IMG/VR virus record: IMGVR_UViG_3300037247_000734
Coordinates: 1 to 57,265 of that record
DNA length: 57,265 nucleotides
Direction: 5' to 3' (one strand)
Source: a virus
Shown one piece after another: positions 1 through 8,319 of this stretch. A program made the translations under genes and the position numbers. The number at the start of each line of letters is the position of its first letter. The first letter of the stretch is position 1. The notes under the pieces were generated by a model. That model was not told the DNA's origin, did no database searches, and saw only the letters and a list, made by a program, of their open reading frames with translations.

Positions 1-139
1 CCTCCTGCTCTCTGCGGGGGTAGCTCAGAAGCGGTTAGAGCCCCTGGGACGCCAGGAAGAAGCAGGTTCAATTCCTGCCCCCCGCTGTTGAAGGGAGGAG
101 TTATGAGTAACTACGGTACAATGGCCACCAGTGCTAGCC
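1..139. repeat. Terminal direct repeat, left copy
   Basis: These 139 bases recur at 57127-57265 with one difference (A at 127, G at 57253). The repeat contains the tRNA-like element and the start of the first gene. The simplest reading is a circular or circularly permuted genome whose assembly ran past its starting point; the mismatch then reflects population variation, and changes codon 9 of the first gene from Thr to Ala. A true 139-bp terminal repeat cannot be excluded from sequence alone. Confidence 0.95.
14..86 (+). tRNA. tRNA-like element with shortened anticodon arm
   Basis: A 73-nt cloverleaf can be folded. The acceptor stem is seven perfect pairs (14-20 with 79-85). The D stem is GCTC/GAGC with an 11-nt loop carrying AG, GG and A at expected places. 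The T arm is GCAGG TTCAATT CCTGC, and the discriminator base is T86. The anticodon arm is abnormal: CCTGG and CCAGG pair around only four bases (GACG) instead of seven, so no standard anticodon exists. No CCA is encoded. It is either a tRNA pseudogene that lost three bases or a tRNA mimic. Gene 1 begins 17 bases downstream. A repeat copy lies at 57140-57212. Confidence 0.5.
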
Positions 140-669
140 TACAACTCCAGGGACACACACGGGAGACCGAGGGACCCTGGAATCTTCGGATCGCCCCCAA
201 GTTCCAGCCTCCAATCATCCAGGGGTGGACAGCCAAACAGGTTTTCCTCTCGATGGAGCAGCCGAACAAGGACGACAACTTCACCTTGATCCGTGTGCTC
301 TACTTACGTGGTGTGAAGAAGCCAAGTCTCGTGGCGGGACTGACATTCCGCAGGGCTCGGTGGCGTCGGCGTCCACAAGGGGGGGTCGAGGTCCGGATCA
401 AAAAACGCTACGGCAACTCGTTCCCACATCCCCTCCCTCTAGGTAGGTACACTGGCACCTGTATGTACGATATGGAAGAGGGGTTCGGAGTTTTTACCTT
501 CCAGGCAATAACTCTGAGAAGGGAACCAAAGCCACAGGAGCCGAAGGTTATCATTACGCCAGGAGATAGGGGTTTCAATGAGTCCCTTAGAAACGCTAAG
601 AGAACTCTTTCACGAACTCATGGCCTGGGAGGGCGAGGAGCTAATGCCGGTGGACTTCGTAATGGCTAG
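103..669 (+). CDS. Hypothetical protein, 188 aa
   Basis: No family was recognised. The ATG at 103 is preceded by GGGAGGAG two bases upstream; an in-frame TTG at 88 is less likely because it would start inside the tRNA-like element. The protein is basic in the middle, with an Arg-rich stretch around residue 90 and several Pro/Gly turns. It has no membrane segment, signal peptide or Cys cluster. Its last 92 bases overlap the start of the downstream ATPase gene. The gene sits in the plus-strand replication operon, which continues from the right end of the contig, so a replication-associated or regulatory role is only a guess. Confidence 0.7.
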   Translation: MSNYGTMATSASLQLQGHTRETEGPWNLRIAPKFQPPIIQGWTAKQVFLSMEQPNKDDNFTLIRVLYLRGVKKPSLVAGLTFRRARWRRRPQGGVEVRIKKRYGNSFPHPLPLGRYTGTCMYDMEEGFGVFTFQAITLRREPKPQEPKVIITPGDRGFNESLRNAKRTLSRTHGLGGRGANAGGLRNG

Positions 670-1777
670 TTACCTGACGGCGTTCCTTCCTGGAGCAGTT
701 GAGAAGGCATGGGGTGACTTATGTGGTCCGCCCGCGATTGGCAAGACCGAGATACTTCGGGCGTTGGAGGACGGCCAACGTCGGACTGTCATGCTCGACA
801 CTCTCACGGAGAATGCCTTCTCCAGTGCCATGCGGGACCCCGACCAACCAGACAAGGACTTCTCTCTGCTCTATCAGTTGTCCAACGCCCGCGAGCCAAG
901 AGGTCCGAAAGTGCTGGTTATCAAGGAGTTTTCGACGTTCCTGAACATGCGGAGTGAGAAGGTGGACAAGATTTTTGCGGACCTTCGTGCGGCGTATGAT
1001 GGGACCTATGCGACGGCGGCGGGAAACATCGGTTTGGAGACCAGGACCGATCTGAACTTTGGTATGTTGACAGCCTGTACGGAGAAGCTCGATGAATTTC
1101 GACGGACTAATCAAACACTTGGTGAGCGAACACTGGTATGTCGTATTGGACGACAGACACGTTCATACGCTGCCCGTGCGGCGGTTGCGGATCACGTTGT
1201 ACGAGGCTGTCGAATCAAAAAGGCTTCGCTCCGTGCTCGAATCAAGATTGCCACTCGCAAGGCGATCGACGCGGCTATCACGGACATTAGAGCTAGCGGT
1301 GGTAAGGTTGTGCAGAGAGACTCGTTTATCCACCGGGTCGGACGCCTTGCTGCGATCGCTACTTCCGTCCGTTCGTTGCCTCTATCGAAGAAGAGCTATA
1401 CGAATCTGGCAGAGGGAGCTGGACGGTTTGCAGGGCAGCTCACTTCTTGGGGTGATTGTCGTGTCTTGTTTGACTCTCGGAAGTCTTGGACCGACGACGA
1501 TTATGCAATGGTGCGACGGATTGCTCAGGACACTATGCCCCCGGAGTCTCTTCGAGCCATTTCTTGTATCTGGAGGAGCGGACAAGATGAGGCAGTAAAA
1601 CCCATGTCGGGTAACGAAATCTGCGTCAGGGCAATATGTGACGGGAGTTTCTACCGGCAGTTGAGGCAGTGGGAGATCATCGGAATTCTCCACTCCTTCG
1701 ACACCGACGAGTACGGAATGAACCCGGAGTTCGCCAGGGACATTGAGTACACCGGCTTCATGGAGGGTCTGGAGTAA
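578..1777 (+). CDS. P-loop AAA-type ATPase, possible replicative helicase or loader
   Basis: A 399-aa ATPase. Residues 50-57 form a Walker A loop (GPPAIGKT), and KVLVIKEF at 111-118 sits where Walker B is expected, although it lacks the usual DE pair. A polar loop follows (TACTEK, about 165-170), which could be a sensor 1 region. The C-terminal 170 residues are basic and helical and may bind DNA. It lies among replication genes, upstream of the co-chaperonin and HD genes. The start at 578 has AGGAG 12 bases upstream. Being the only ATPase besides the RecA-like protein, it is the best candidate for the phage helicase or helicase loader. The exact AAA subfamily is not determined. Confidence 0.7.
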   Translation: MSPLETLRELFHELMAWEGEELMPVDFVMASYLTAFLPGAVEKAWGDLCGPPAIGKTEILRALEDGQRRTVMLDTLTENAFSSAMRDPDQPDKDFSLLYQLSNAREPRGPKVLVIKEFSTFLNMRSEKVDKIFADLRAAYDGTYATAAGNIGLETRTDLNFGMLTACTEKLDEFRRTNQTLGERTLVCRIGRQTRSYAARAAVADHVVRGCRIKKASLRARIKIATRKAIDAAITDIRASGGKVVQRDSFIHRVGRLAAIATSVRSLPLSKKSYTNLAEGAGRFAGQLTSWGDCRVLFDSRKSWTDDDYAMVRRIAQDTMPPESLRAISCIWRSGQDEAVKPMSGNEICVRAICDGSFYRQLRQWEIIGILHSFDTDEYGMNPEFARDIEYTGFMEGLE

Positions 1778-1977
1778 TGGAAAGTGAGCCGTGTGGGTAC
1801 TGTGGGAACGAACCGGATGAGTGCGTATGCTATCTGGCTCAGGACTTTCCGGACGACCCGATTGAGGAGTTGGATACTGACTACCTAGATTGGGAGTTCT
1901 ACGAAGAGGAGGAAAACAATGAAGGTGGTAGGCAAGAGAATCTTGGTGAAGCAGGCCAAGACGAAGGAAGTGAGTGA
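1777..1977 (+). CDS. Small acidic Cys-rich protein, 66 aa
   Basis: The start codon shares one base with the upstream stop (TAATG), which indicates translational coupling to the ATPase gene. The N-terminus carries CGYCGNEPDECVC, a possible metal-binding cluster. The rest is strongly acidic (runs of Asp/Glu, pI clearly low), like DNA-mimic or small inhibitory phage proteins. The last 59 bases overlap the GroES-like gene in another frame. Function unknown. Confidence 0.65.
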   Translation: MESEPCGYCGNEPDECVCYLAQDFPDDPIEELDTDYLDWEFYEEEENNEGGRQENLGEAGQDEGSE

Positions 1978-2194
1978 AGGCGGTATCGTTATGACTGCCG
2001 CCTCAATCCAGAACCTTCCCTACGGGACTGTCGAACAGGTCGGTCCCAGAGCGGGGAGGTTGTGCGGTACTCTGAAGGTTGGTGACGTAGTCCTGTTCGA
2101 GGGGATGGGTGCAATTCCACTGAGGATCAAAGAGGGTTATGTGCTCATTGAACCTGGGGACATTCTGGCGGTTCTGGAAGAAGGAGAGTTCTGA
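1919..2194 (+). CDS. groES: GroES-like co-chaperonin
   Basis: A 91-aa Cpn10 protein, close to the usual 95-97 aa. The mobile-loop region is well conserved (SEGGIVMTAAS, about residues 19-29, against GGIVLTGSA in E. coli GroES). It is followed by the GTVEQVG strand, the KVGDVVLFEG strand around residue 53 and the C-terminal GDILAVLEE strand. Known Cpn10s cap the GroEL chamber; phage versions (T4 gp31 type) adapt host GroEL for folding the capsid protein. No GroEL gene is present here, so it must work with the host chaperonin. GAGGAGG precedes the ATG. It is translationally coupled to the HD gene (TGATG). Confidence 0.93.
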   Translation: MKVVGKRILVKQAKTKEVSEGGIVMTAASIQNLPYGTVEQVGPRAGRLCGTLKVGDVVLFEGMGAIPLRIKEGYVLIEPGDILAVLEEGEF

Positions 2195-2853
2195 TGTTGA
2201 CCAGTGGTGATGTTATGAAAGCCGAGAAAGAGGAATGGAAGGGGGACGCCTTCATTCTTACCCACGCAGGGAGAAAGTTCCGCTACGATGGTTTCGGACC
2301 CGAGGACATTTGCATCGAGGACATTGCCCACTCGCTGGCACACCTGTGTCGGTACACGGGACACACGATCATGTTCTACTCAGTCGCCCAGCACTCGTTG
2401 CTGGTATCCGAGAAGGTTCCGGGTGGTCCGGAGGACAAGTTGGTAGCATTACTACACGACGTAGCGGAAGCATACACCAACGATCTTGCCTCACCCTTGA
2501 AGAAGTACCTCCGACAGTTGCTCGACGAGGACGGCTACTGTCCCTATGCCGACTTGCAAAATAGGATCACAGCAGCGGTCTATGAGCGGTATGGAGTCGA
2601 GAGGATTCCCGACGACGTGCGACTGTACGACCAGGCAGCGGGAGTGTTCGAGGCCGAAGGCTTCATGGGGTTATCGGTCGGGGACCTGGGGAAGTACAAG
2701 TTCCCCACGGAGTTGCGAGGGCTGTGGGTACCCTGGGAACCCAGGGAGTTCGCGGGCAAGAATGCAGACCGCGAGTTCGGTGAGGTCGAAACAGAGTTCA
2801 TCCGTAGGTTTGAGGCGTTGATGTTCGCCGTCGGTAGGGAGAAGCTGGTATGA
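2194..2853 (+). CDS. HD-domain phosphohydrolase (YfbR/DatZ-like dNTPase)
   Basis: A 219-aa HD-superfamily hydrolase. The metal-binding residues are visible: H57 (YTGH), H67 (SVAQHS), the H88-D89 doublet (LLHDVAEAY) and D97 (NDLASPLK). This order and the FYSVAQHS element match the YfbR-like deoxynucleotidase group common in phages, which also includes DatZ, the dATP-removing enzyme of some 2-aminoadenine phages. The likely role is trimming dNTP or dNMP pools during replication; which nucleotide cannot be told. ATG 2194 overlaps the co-chaperonin stop. A second in-frame ATG at 2215 is possible, which would remove seven residues without affecting the domain. Confidence 0.85.
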   Translation: MLTSGDVMKAEKEEWKGDAFILTHAGRKFRYDGFGPEDICIEDIAHSLAHLCRYTGHTIMFYSVAQHSLLVSEKVPGGPEDKLVALLHDVAEAYTNDLASPLKKYLRQLLDEDGYCPYADLQNRITAAVYERYGVERIPDDVRLYDQAAGVFEAEGFMGLSVGDLGKYKFPTELRGLWVPWEPREFAGKNADREFGEVETEFIRRFEALMFAVGREKLV

Positions 2854-3116
2854 CAATGATTTCGAGACCCAACCCGTTTCGGGAACACAGCAAACTGCAC
2901 GACACCTTCGAGTTCATGGCGGATGGCGAGTGGCACACACTATCAGACATTGCTTTCCATGTCTACAGACATGACTACCGCCCACGACTTGCTACGGACC
3001 AGGTCACCTGTCGCAGGGTGGGGTCGGCCCTACGGACAATCCGAGCCACACCCGGCCTGGACGTGAACTACCACTACAGAAACGGCTATCAGTTGGTTGC
3101 CGCAGGCTACTTCTAG
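2850..3116 (+). CDS. Small winged-helix-like protein, 88 aa
   Basis: Overlaps the HD gene by four bases (ATGA). Residues 20-75 read like a winged-helix domain: FEFMADGEWHTLSDIAF (turn plus helix), a basic region with CRRVGSALRTIR as a possible recognition helix, then the wing YHYRNGYQL near the C-terminus. A DNA-binding or regulatory role fits but is inferred. It ends the long plus-strand run apart from one further small gene. Confidence 0.7.
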   Translation: MTMISRPNPFREHSKLHDTFEFMADGEWHTLSDIAFHVYRHDYRPRLATDQVTCRRVGSALRTIRATPGLDVNYHYRNGYQLVAAGYF

Positions 3117-3249
3117 AATAGGGGCTGTTGTTGATTCATACACTAACGATCTGGTTTCGACCTAGACGGTGGTGGTCTTGGAGCCTCAGCCGACGCTTGA
3201 TTGGTCTCGGACCAGTAGCTATTAGCTGGGACCTTTAGGAGGACTTGAC

Positions 3250-3420
3250 ATGGCTTCCCCTTTCAATTTGGCGGACATCTGGCTGAAAACCATGAAAGAA
3301 GTCAACGAGCCCTACAGCCTTGAAGCCGAAGTTACTCAATTCGCCCTCCAAAACCTGGGGGTAACTGAGGAGAAACTTCGGGAGGCCCTGTGGCACGCCC
3401 GCTGCGAATGGGACGTTTAG
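3250..3420 (+). CDS. Small hypothetical protein, 56 aa
   Basis: An ATG at 3250 with TAGGAGG eight bases upstream opens a 56-codon frame beginning MASPFNLADIW and ending RCEWDV. It is predicted mainly helical (EVTQFALQNLGVTEEKLREAL). The stop overlaps the convergent gene at 3417 by four bases, so the two opposing operons meet tail to tail with no room for a terminator. The 133 bases before it (3117-3249) hold no gene; I see only a short GGTC-TCG-GACC hairpin near 3219. Confidence 0.65.
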   Translation: MASPFNLADIWLKTMKEVNEPYSLEAEVTQFALQNLGVTEEKLREALWHARCEWDV

Positions 3421-6400
3421 AAGGGCGGTTGCTGCTGGTTGACGCCGCGTTGTCGTCCGATCGTCTGGGGGTTGATGGTATCGAGCGGTCCGAGATTCCG
3501 GGCAGCGTTGAATCCGGGCCGTCCGATATTGGCGGTCCTCGCTGCCTGCCGCACCGCTGACGGTTCACCGAGGATGGTCGGGTCAACACCTAGGACCTGC
3601 TGGCCCTGAGTTCCCAGGGTCGCAGCGATCAACTGGACGAGTTGGTTACGGGCTGGCCCGGGCGGCAGGGTCCTGACGACCTGCTCCAGCCGTGTCATCT
3701 GACGCCGTAGCTGCATGGCCCGCATGTCCTTTTCCGTAACCGGCAAATTGAACCCGAACCGTTGCTTGAATCCCTCCAAAATCTGGTTGGCCTCGCTCGC
3801 GTTGTTCCGGAACCGGGCATCCATGTAGGTCTGTCGGGCCTCTCGAATCTGATCCCGATTCTTCACGAGGGTTTCCAGAAGGAGCGACTCTTTCTCGATG
3901 TCGCCTCCCTTCACACCCAAGCCGTACCGTATGATCTCCCAGGGACGATAGAACCCCTTGAGGGTCCCCCGTCCACTAAACAGGGCGATCCGGCCATCGG
4001 GGGCGGGCTGGCTGTAGTCCGCATAGGTCCGCTCGAACGCCTTGGCCGCTACTTGACCGACATTGCCGGGCAGGCCGGGAACGAGTCCCATCGCACGGAA
4101 GATCGCGGTCCCACCGGGGATCAACAGGGGGGTGGACCGTGCCAGTTCCGAGAAGTCACCTGACCCCAAGCCGACGCCAGCCGCACCCAAAATCTGGAAG
4201 AACGGAGGCACGACCGGGATGGGAGCAAGCACCTTGCCCGCCGGTGTGAACGTCGGCAGAGCACCCCCGATGAGGGCATCCCCTACGTTCCAGTTCATAG
4301 CTTCACCTAGCTCCATAGCGATGATGGAACCGGCGATCATGCGGGCGAACGTACCGGGGTTCACGCCCAGGAAGTTCATCTCTTTACCTGTGCGAGGGTC
4401 AATCGCCCCGGACCCCAATGACATCGCCGTAACGGTGGCGAACTCCAACATGCGGAGGGGGAACTGGGCTAGCTGTCGGACCAGGGGAGACCTATCCACC
4501 AAGAAGAATGGTGTGTTCTGTGGTCCCGTAAGGAACTGAGTCTTTTCCACGAGCCTCCGGGAGAATTCAATCGCGGCCTCCATAGGCATCTTCGCTCGAC
4601 GGGCATGGATCATTCCGGCCTCGAATGAGGCGAGCCGGACCGTGGTCTCGGACGTGGCGAACAGCGACATCATTGCCCGCTTCACCTTGTCTGCCACCTT
4701 AGTAACTCCGGAGGGTAGGGCAGCAATCTCGTGGGCATTGATGAGAGTATTCTGGACGGCTTCTTCGGTAAGAGGTGAAGCCACCAGTCCAGCCTTGCCG
4801 AACTCGGGGTACGCTGCTCGAAGAGCTTTGTCGTGTCCGAACCTTCGGGGACCCAGTCGCAAGGCAAAGTACTTGTGGGACTTCCGCATCGCCTCACCGA
4901 GCCCAGCAGCGGCCGTCCGGTATCCGATGACGGGGCCGGTGGTCAACACGAGCTGGAGAGTATTCTTGAGGGCAGAGCCGGGATTGAGACCTAGAGTAGA
5001 CAGGTAAAAGTACCCGGCTGTTTTCCGCTCCAGGTTGACGAGACTGAACGCACCCTTGGAGGATTTCATTCCTGCAACAAGGGAGTTGGTCGCCGACTCA
5101 CCCAGAATCTTACGGAGACCGGGACTCGATTCCAGCTTGACTGCCAGCGTTTGGTTGGCCTGGGACCACATCTGGGCACGTAGGGCATTGCGGAACGTCC
5201 CCCGTCCCATCGCCAGTGGAATGTAGGTCTCTTCGAGGATATGTGCTTGATAACGGGCTACGGAGTTCACCTTTCCCCGGAACTTTAGCTCGTCGAGCAT
5301 CTGTACTGCCTTCTCACCACCGCCTTTTATGGTCCAGGCATAGGTGCCAGCCAACGTGTGGTTGTATTGGCTGATGACAGGCATCAACTTGAGGCTGTAC
5401 TCCGAGGGCCTATGCTCGGCGAGGAGGGTCGCAATCTTCTGAGCCTCTGCTGGTTGGAACAGCTTGGGATAGGTTTCTTCCAACTCCCGAAGGGGGAGCC
5501 GTTTCATCATGGCAATAGTTGATCCACGTACACCTGCAACTCGTGCCTGGTGAATCAACCGCGACTTCGTAAGGATGTCTAAACGGGAACGAGCCCCCTT
5601 ATCCACAAGGTCTCCCATTGCGTCCAGGTCTTGGAAGCTGGGAAGCATCTGGAACTTCCGCTTGTATATTTCGGGCGAAGCCCACATTCCCATCTTCCGG
5701 ACTCCCGACTTAGCGAACTTCTTCGCACTGGCTGACTCGGTAAGTACCGCGATCAGCTTCCGGAAGTCCTCCTCGCTCTGGAGTATGCGACGGGGAAAGT
5801 AGTCGGGAATCTTCTTCGGGTTGCGGAGGAACTCGGACATTGCCTCACTGATGTCATCACCGAACCCCGCCGCCTTCTGACGACTGATAGCTGCAAGGAT
5901 ACGCTTTCGTCCCTTGACATCTGAGAACACTTCTCGCCACTGATCGTCGAGCGTCTGCCGGAAACCCTTCGCCAATTGCAGCGTCGGTCCTCCCATCCTC
6001 TGTTCGAGGCCCGGCATCAGGGTCCCAACTCCGTCAATAACAGTAGTGGTCTCTCCGCTCCCCAACCTGATCTTCCCATGCTTGCCCTGGAACCCACGAA
6101 GAGGCTTATGTAGTCCATCAAGCCATGCCGCAACCATCCTCTGTTCGTTCAGCTTAGGCAGATGACCTGTGCCACGACGGAATGTCTCCAAGTGAGCCGC
6201 GAACAACCCACCGTACTTGGATCGGAAGTCGTGCACGTCCTTGATGATGAATCCGAACTCATCGACGAAGTCCGCTGCCGATCCGGTACGCTTCATCCCC
6301 TGGAAGAGACCCTGCATCGAGGCCAGGTGCCGAAGGACCGGAAACTTGGCTGCGAAGCCCTGCATCGCCTTGGACAGCTTGAAGATGTTGTCACCCGAAG

Positions 6401-6677
6401 GGATCGGGAACTTGTGGGCCAGAGCCAGAGATGCAATCAACAGAGGGTTGGTAAGAGTCTTGAATACCTGGGCATACGGTCCCTGGTCCAAGCCCCACTT
6501 CCGAAGAAGCTGGTCCCGTTCGACAGGCGTCAGCTCCTTGGGTTGGAATGCCGCACGCCACACCGCAGGCAGGTCCCCAGAGAACGCCTGTTGCATAACC
6601 TGCCCAGGCCGGTCCGTGATCCCAATCGCCCGAGCCAACGGCTGCGGTGTGATCCCTCCCATGTCACTCAATGGCAT
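3417..6677 (-). CDS. Large internal virion / ejection-type protein, about 1086 aa
   Basis: One of the largest genes, at the distal end of the minus-strand structural operon. Long helical stretches alternate with short hydrophobic segments, notably around FARMIAGSIIAMELGEAMNW and the Gly/Ala-rich region that follows. Size, position after tail genes and alternating amphipathic content resemble podoviral internal core proteins that are ejected into the host envelope. No transglycosylase or protease motif was found. I chose ATG 6677, with GGGGGA 9 bases upstream and one base after the preceding stop; a GTG at 6695 would add six residues. Confidence 0.7.
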   Translation of the reverse strand: MPLSDMGGITPQPLARAIGITDRPGQVMQQAFSGDLPAVWRAAFQPKELTPVERDQLLRKWGLDQGPYAQVFKTLTNPLLIASLALAHKFPIPSGDNIFKLSKAMQGFAAKFPVLRHLASMQGLFQGMKRTGSAADFVDEFGFIIKDVHDFRSKYGGLFAAHLETFRRGTGHLPKLNEQRMVAAWLDGLHKPLRGFQGKHGKIRLGSGETTTVIDGVGTLMPGLEQRMGGPTLQLAKGFRQTLDDQWREVFSDVKGRKRILAAISRQKAAGFGDDISEAMSEFLRNPKKIPDYFPRRILQSEEDFRKLIAVLTESASAKKFAKSGVRKMGMWASPEIYKRKFQMLPSFQDLDAMGDLVDKGARSRLDILTKSRLIHQARVAGVRGSTIAMMKRLPLRELEETYPKLFQPAEAQKIATLLAEHRPSEYSLKLMPVISQYNHTLAGTYAWTIKGGGEKAVQMLDELKFRGKVNSVARYQAHILEETYIPLAMGRGTFRNALRAQMWSQANQTLAVKLESSPGLRKILGESATNSLVAGMKSSKGAFSLVNLERKTAGYFYLSTLGLNPGSALKNTLQLVLTTGPVIGYRTAAAGLGEAMRKSHKYFALRLGPRRFGHDKALRAAYPEFGKAGLVASPLTEEAVQNTLINAHEIAALPSGVTKVADKVKRAMMSLFATSETTVRLASFEAGMIHARRAKMPMEAAIEFSRRLVEKTQFLTGPQNTPFFLVDRSPLVRQLAQFPLRMLEFATVTAMSLGSGAIDPRTGKEMNFLGVNPGTFARMIAGSIIAMELGEAMNWNVGDALIGGALPTFTPAGKVLAPIPVVPPFFQILGAAGVGLGSGDFSELARSTPLLIPGGTAIFRAMGLVPGLPGNVGQVAAKAFERTYADYSQPAPDGRIALFSGRGTLKGFYRPWEIIRYGLGVKGGDIEKESLLLETLVKNRDQIREARQTYMDARFRNNASEANQILEGFKQRFGFNLPVTEKDMRAMQLRRQMTRLEQVVRTLPPGPARNQLVQLIAATLGTQGQQVLGVDPTILGEPSAVRQAARTANIGRPGFNAARNLGPLDTINPQTIGRQRGVNQQQPPF

Positions 6678-6678
6678 C

Positions 6679-7875
6679 TTACTGTCCCCCGCCACCCATC
6701 TGATTGAACAACTGATCCAGTAGGAACTGAATGTCCTTGCCTGGTCGTCCTCGTCGTAGAACGCCCTGTTGTGGGTCGGACCCGATTCTCCGCTCGGTAC
6801 TCGTCAGCGTCTCGGTACTCTGACCCGTGTCCGCCAGTATCCTCACCACCTCCTGGAACAGTTCCGGCTCGAACCTTTGCATAGTCACCTTACGACGAGC
6901 CACAGCCTCCTGCTTATCCACGATATCCCGTAAGAAGTCCACACTTGACGACGGACCGAGACCCTCGAACCCTTGGAGAGCGAGCTTCCTCGCCCGACCC
7001 TCCCGACCCATGATACCGACCGCTCGGTGAGCCTCAAGAACACCAATCACTCCCATGCCCACCGCACCGAAGGCCGTCTTACCCAAGAGACCCGCAGCCT
7101 TTCGACCGATTCCGGCTCCCGTGGCAAGCCCCCCCTTCTCCAGGGCCTTGACAGCGGAGCCCGCTACCTTCGGCAGCTTGCCCGCATTAGTCTGCTTGAG
7201 TAGGTCCTGCATCCCCTGGGGGAGGACTGCCGTACCTTCCCTCTTAAACAACCGATTGAACTGTCTGAGAATGAAGGGGTCCTCACCTCTACGGGCCAGT
7301 ACGGATAGAGCCTGGTTCGACCCCACACTGGCCACAACCTTCGGGTCTACTGCCCGAAGTTCCTTGAGGATACGCCGACCATCTGCCGTCTGGAACTCAG
7401 CCTCCTTGGCAAGGTCGTCGAGCATCTCGGTCCACTTCGTCATTAGCTGTTCAGGCTTCGCCCCTTTAATCGCAGCCCTCGCAGCCTTCAACGCCTCCTT
7501 GGCTTCCCCCAGGTTCTCTTTACCAATTACGCCTGTAACCGACTTCGGGAAACCCTTCTTACCCATGAGGTGCTTCGCACCCAGGGACTCAATACGCTCA
7601 CGAGCCTCAGCACCAACCCCCATGTCATCCATCTCATTAAGGAAGGTTGCCCAGATGTCGTCGATACTCCGACCTGCACCGGCAGTACCAACGGACAACT
7701 GGCTAAACCGCAATAGCCGACGGAAGGCTCCTGGAGCCTCCGTAAGATTGGCCGTACCGACGCCAATATTGCGAGGGGTTGTGCGACGGGAACGAGTTCT
7801 TTCCTTCGGAGCCCTCCGTGTTTTCTGGAGGGGTCGTCCATCGGGTCCCACGAGTTTTGATTTTCGTTCTGGCAT
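6679..7875 (-). CDS. Putative internal virion protein, 398 aa
   Basis: The N-terminal 35 residues are very basic (RRAPKERTRSRRTTPR), and the middle is helical. A glycine/alanine-rich hydrophobic stretch near residues 245-280 (GLATGAGIGRKAAGLLG, then AVGMGVIGVLEAH) may be a membrane-active segment. It lies in a four-gene cassette (3417-10608) of the same composition. A second virion ejection protein is the likely role, inferred from context. One copy of the dispersed 12-bp motif (7787) encodes its TRSR. Confidence 0.6.
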   Translation of the reverse strand: MPERKSKLVGPDGRPLQKTRRAPKERTRSRRTTPRNIGVGTANLTEAPGAFRRLLRFSQLSVGTAGAGRSIDDIWATFLNEMDDMGVGAEARERIESLGAKHLMGKKGFPKSVTGVIGKENLGEAKEALKAARAAIKGAKPEQLMTKWTEMLDDLAKEAEFQTADGRRILKELRAVDPKVVASVGSNQALSVLARRGEDPFILRQFNRLFKREGTAVLPQGMQDLLKQTNAGKLPKVAGSAVKALEKGGLATGAGIGRKAAGLLGKTAFGAVGMGVIGVLEAHRAVGIMGREGRARKLALQGFEGLGPSSSVDFLRDIVDKQEAVARRKVTMQRFEPELFQEVVRILADTGQSTETLTSTERRIGSDPQQGVLRRGRPGKDIQFLLDQLFNQMGGGGQ

Positions 7876-7878
7876 TGC

Positions 7879-8310
7879 TTACTGTCCAGAGGTTTGAGGT
7901 GAAGTACCCATCTGTCGGGCGATGGAGGACATGTCCCCCATCCGAGAAGGTGAGGAGACCTGGTTGAGTGTACGGGGTGAGATGCCCAACCGCTGCGAGA
8001 TCATATCGAGGACGGCAGTGTTGCCGCCTCCACCGACTTCCGGTTGAGGCATACGAGACAAGGCTGCCTGAGTCAGGAGTCGGGAGGGAATCCTGTTGAA
8101 CTTGGCGAACTTCTCTTGGAGGTGTTCGGCTCCCCGCTGCTCGGTTGCCATTGTGGCGAACGCCCGGCGTTGGTTCTTCGCAGCCAGTTGTTTAAGGGCC
8201 AACTCCACGTCGGCTTCGGGGTCTCCCTCAAGATGCTCAAGGAGAGCAGCGACCCCCTCGAACAAGGCGATGCTGCCCATGAGCCCAGCTATAGTGAGTA
8301 GTGCCGCCAT
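7879..8310 (-). CDS. Small putative virion protein with N-terminal membrane segment, 143 aa
   Basis: The first 24 residues are hydrophobic (MAALLTIAGLMGSIALFEGVAALLEHL) with no signal cleavage site. A helical middle and a low-complexity C-terminus with Met, Ser and Gln follow. It is spaced three bases from the next gene. Its position between two large internal-protein genes suggests a virion component that inserts into membranes. No family was recognised. Confidence 0.6.
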   Translation of the reverse strand: MAALLTIAGLMGSIALFEGVAALLEHLEGDPEADVELALKQLAAKNQRRAFATMATEQRGAEHLQEKFAKFNRIPSRLLTQAALSRMPQPEVGGGGNTAVLDMISQRLGISPRTLNQVSSPSRMGDMSSIARQMGTSPQTSGQ

Positions 8311-8319
8311 TCTTAACCC

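Noticed and set aside
719-1114. Opposite-strand frame of 131 codons over the ATPase gene
   Set aside because: It is a shadow of the plus-strand gene, with no Shine-Dalgarno and no protein-like composition.
3117-3249. Terminator between the convergent operons
   Set aside because: Only a weak GGTC/GACC hairpin without a T-run is present, and the opposing genes overlap by four bases.
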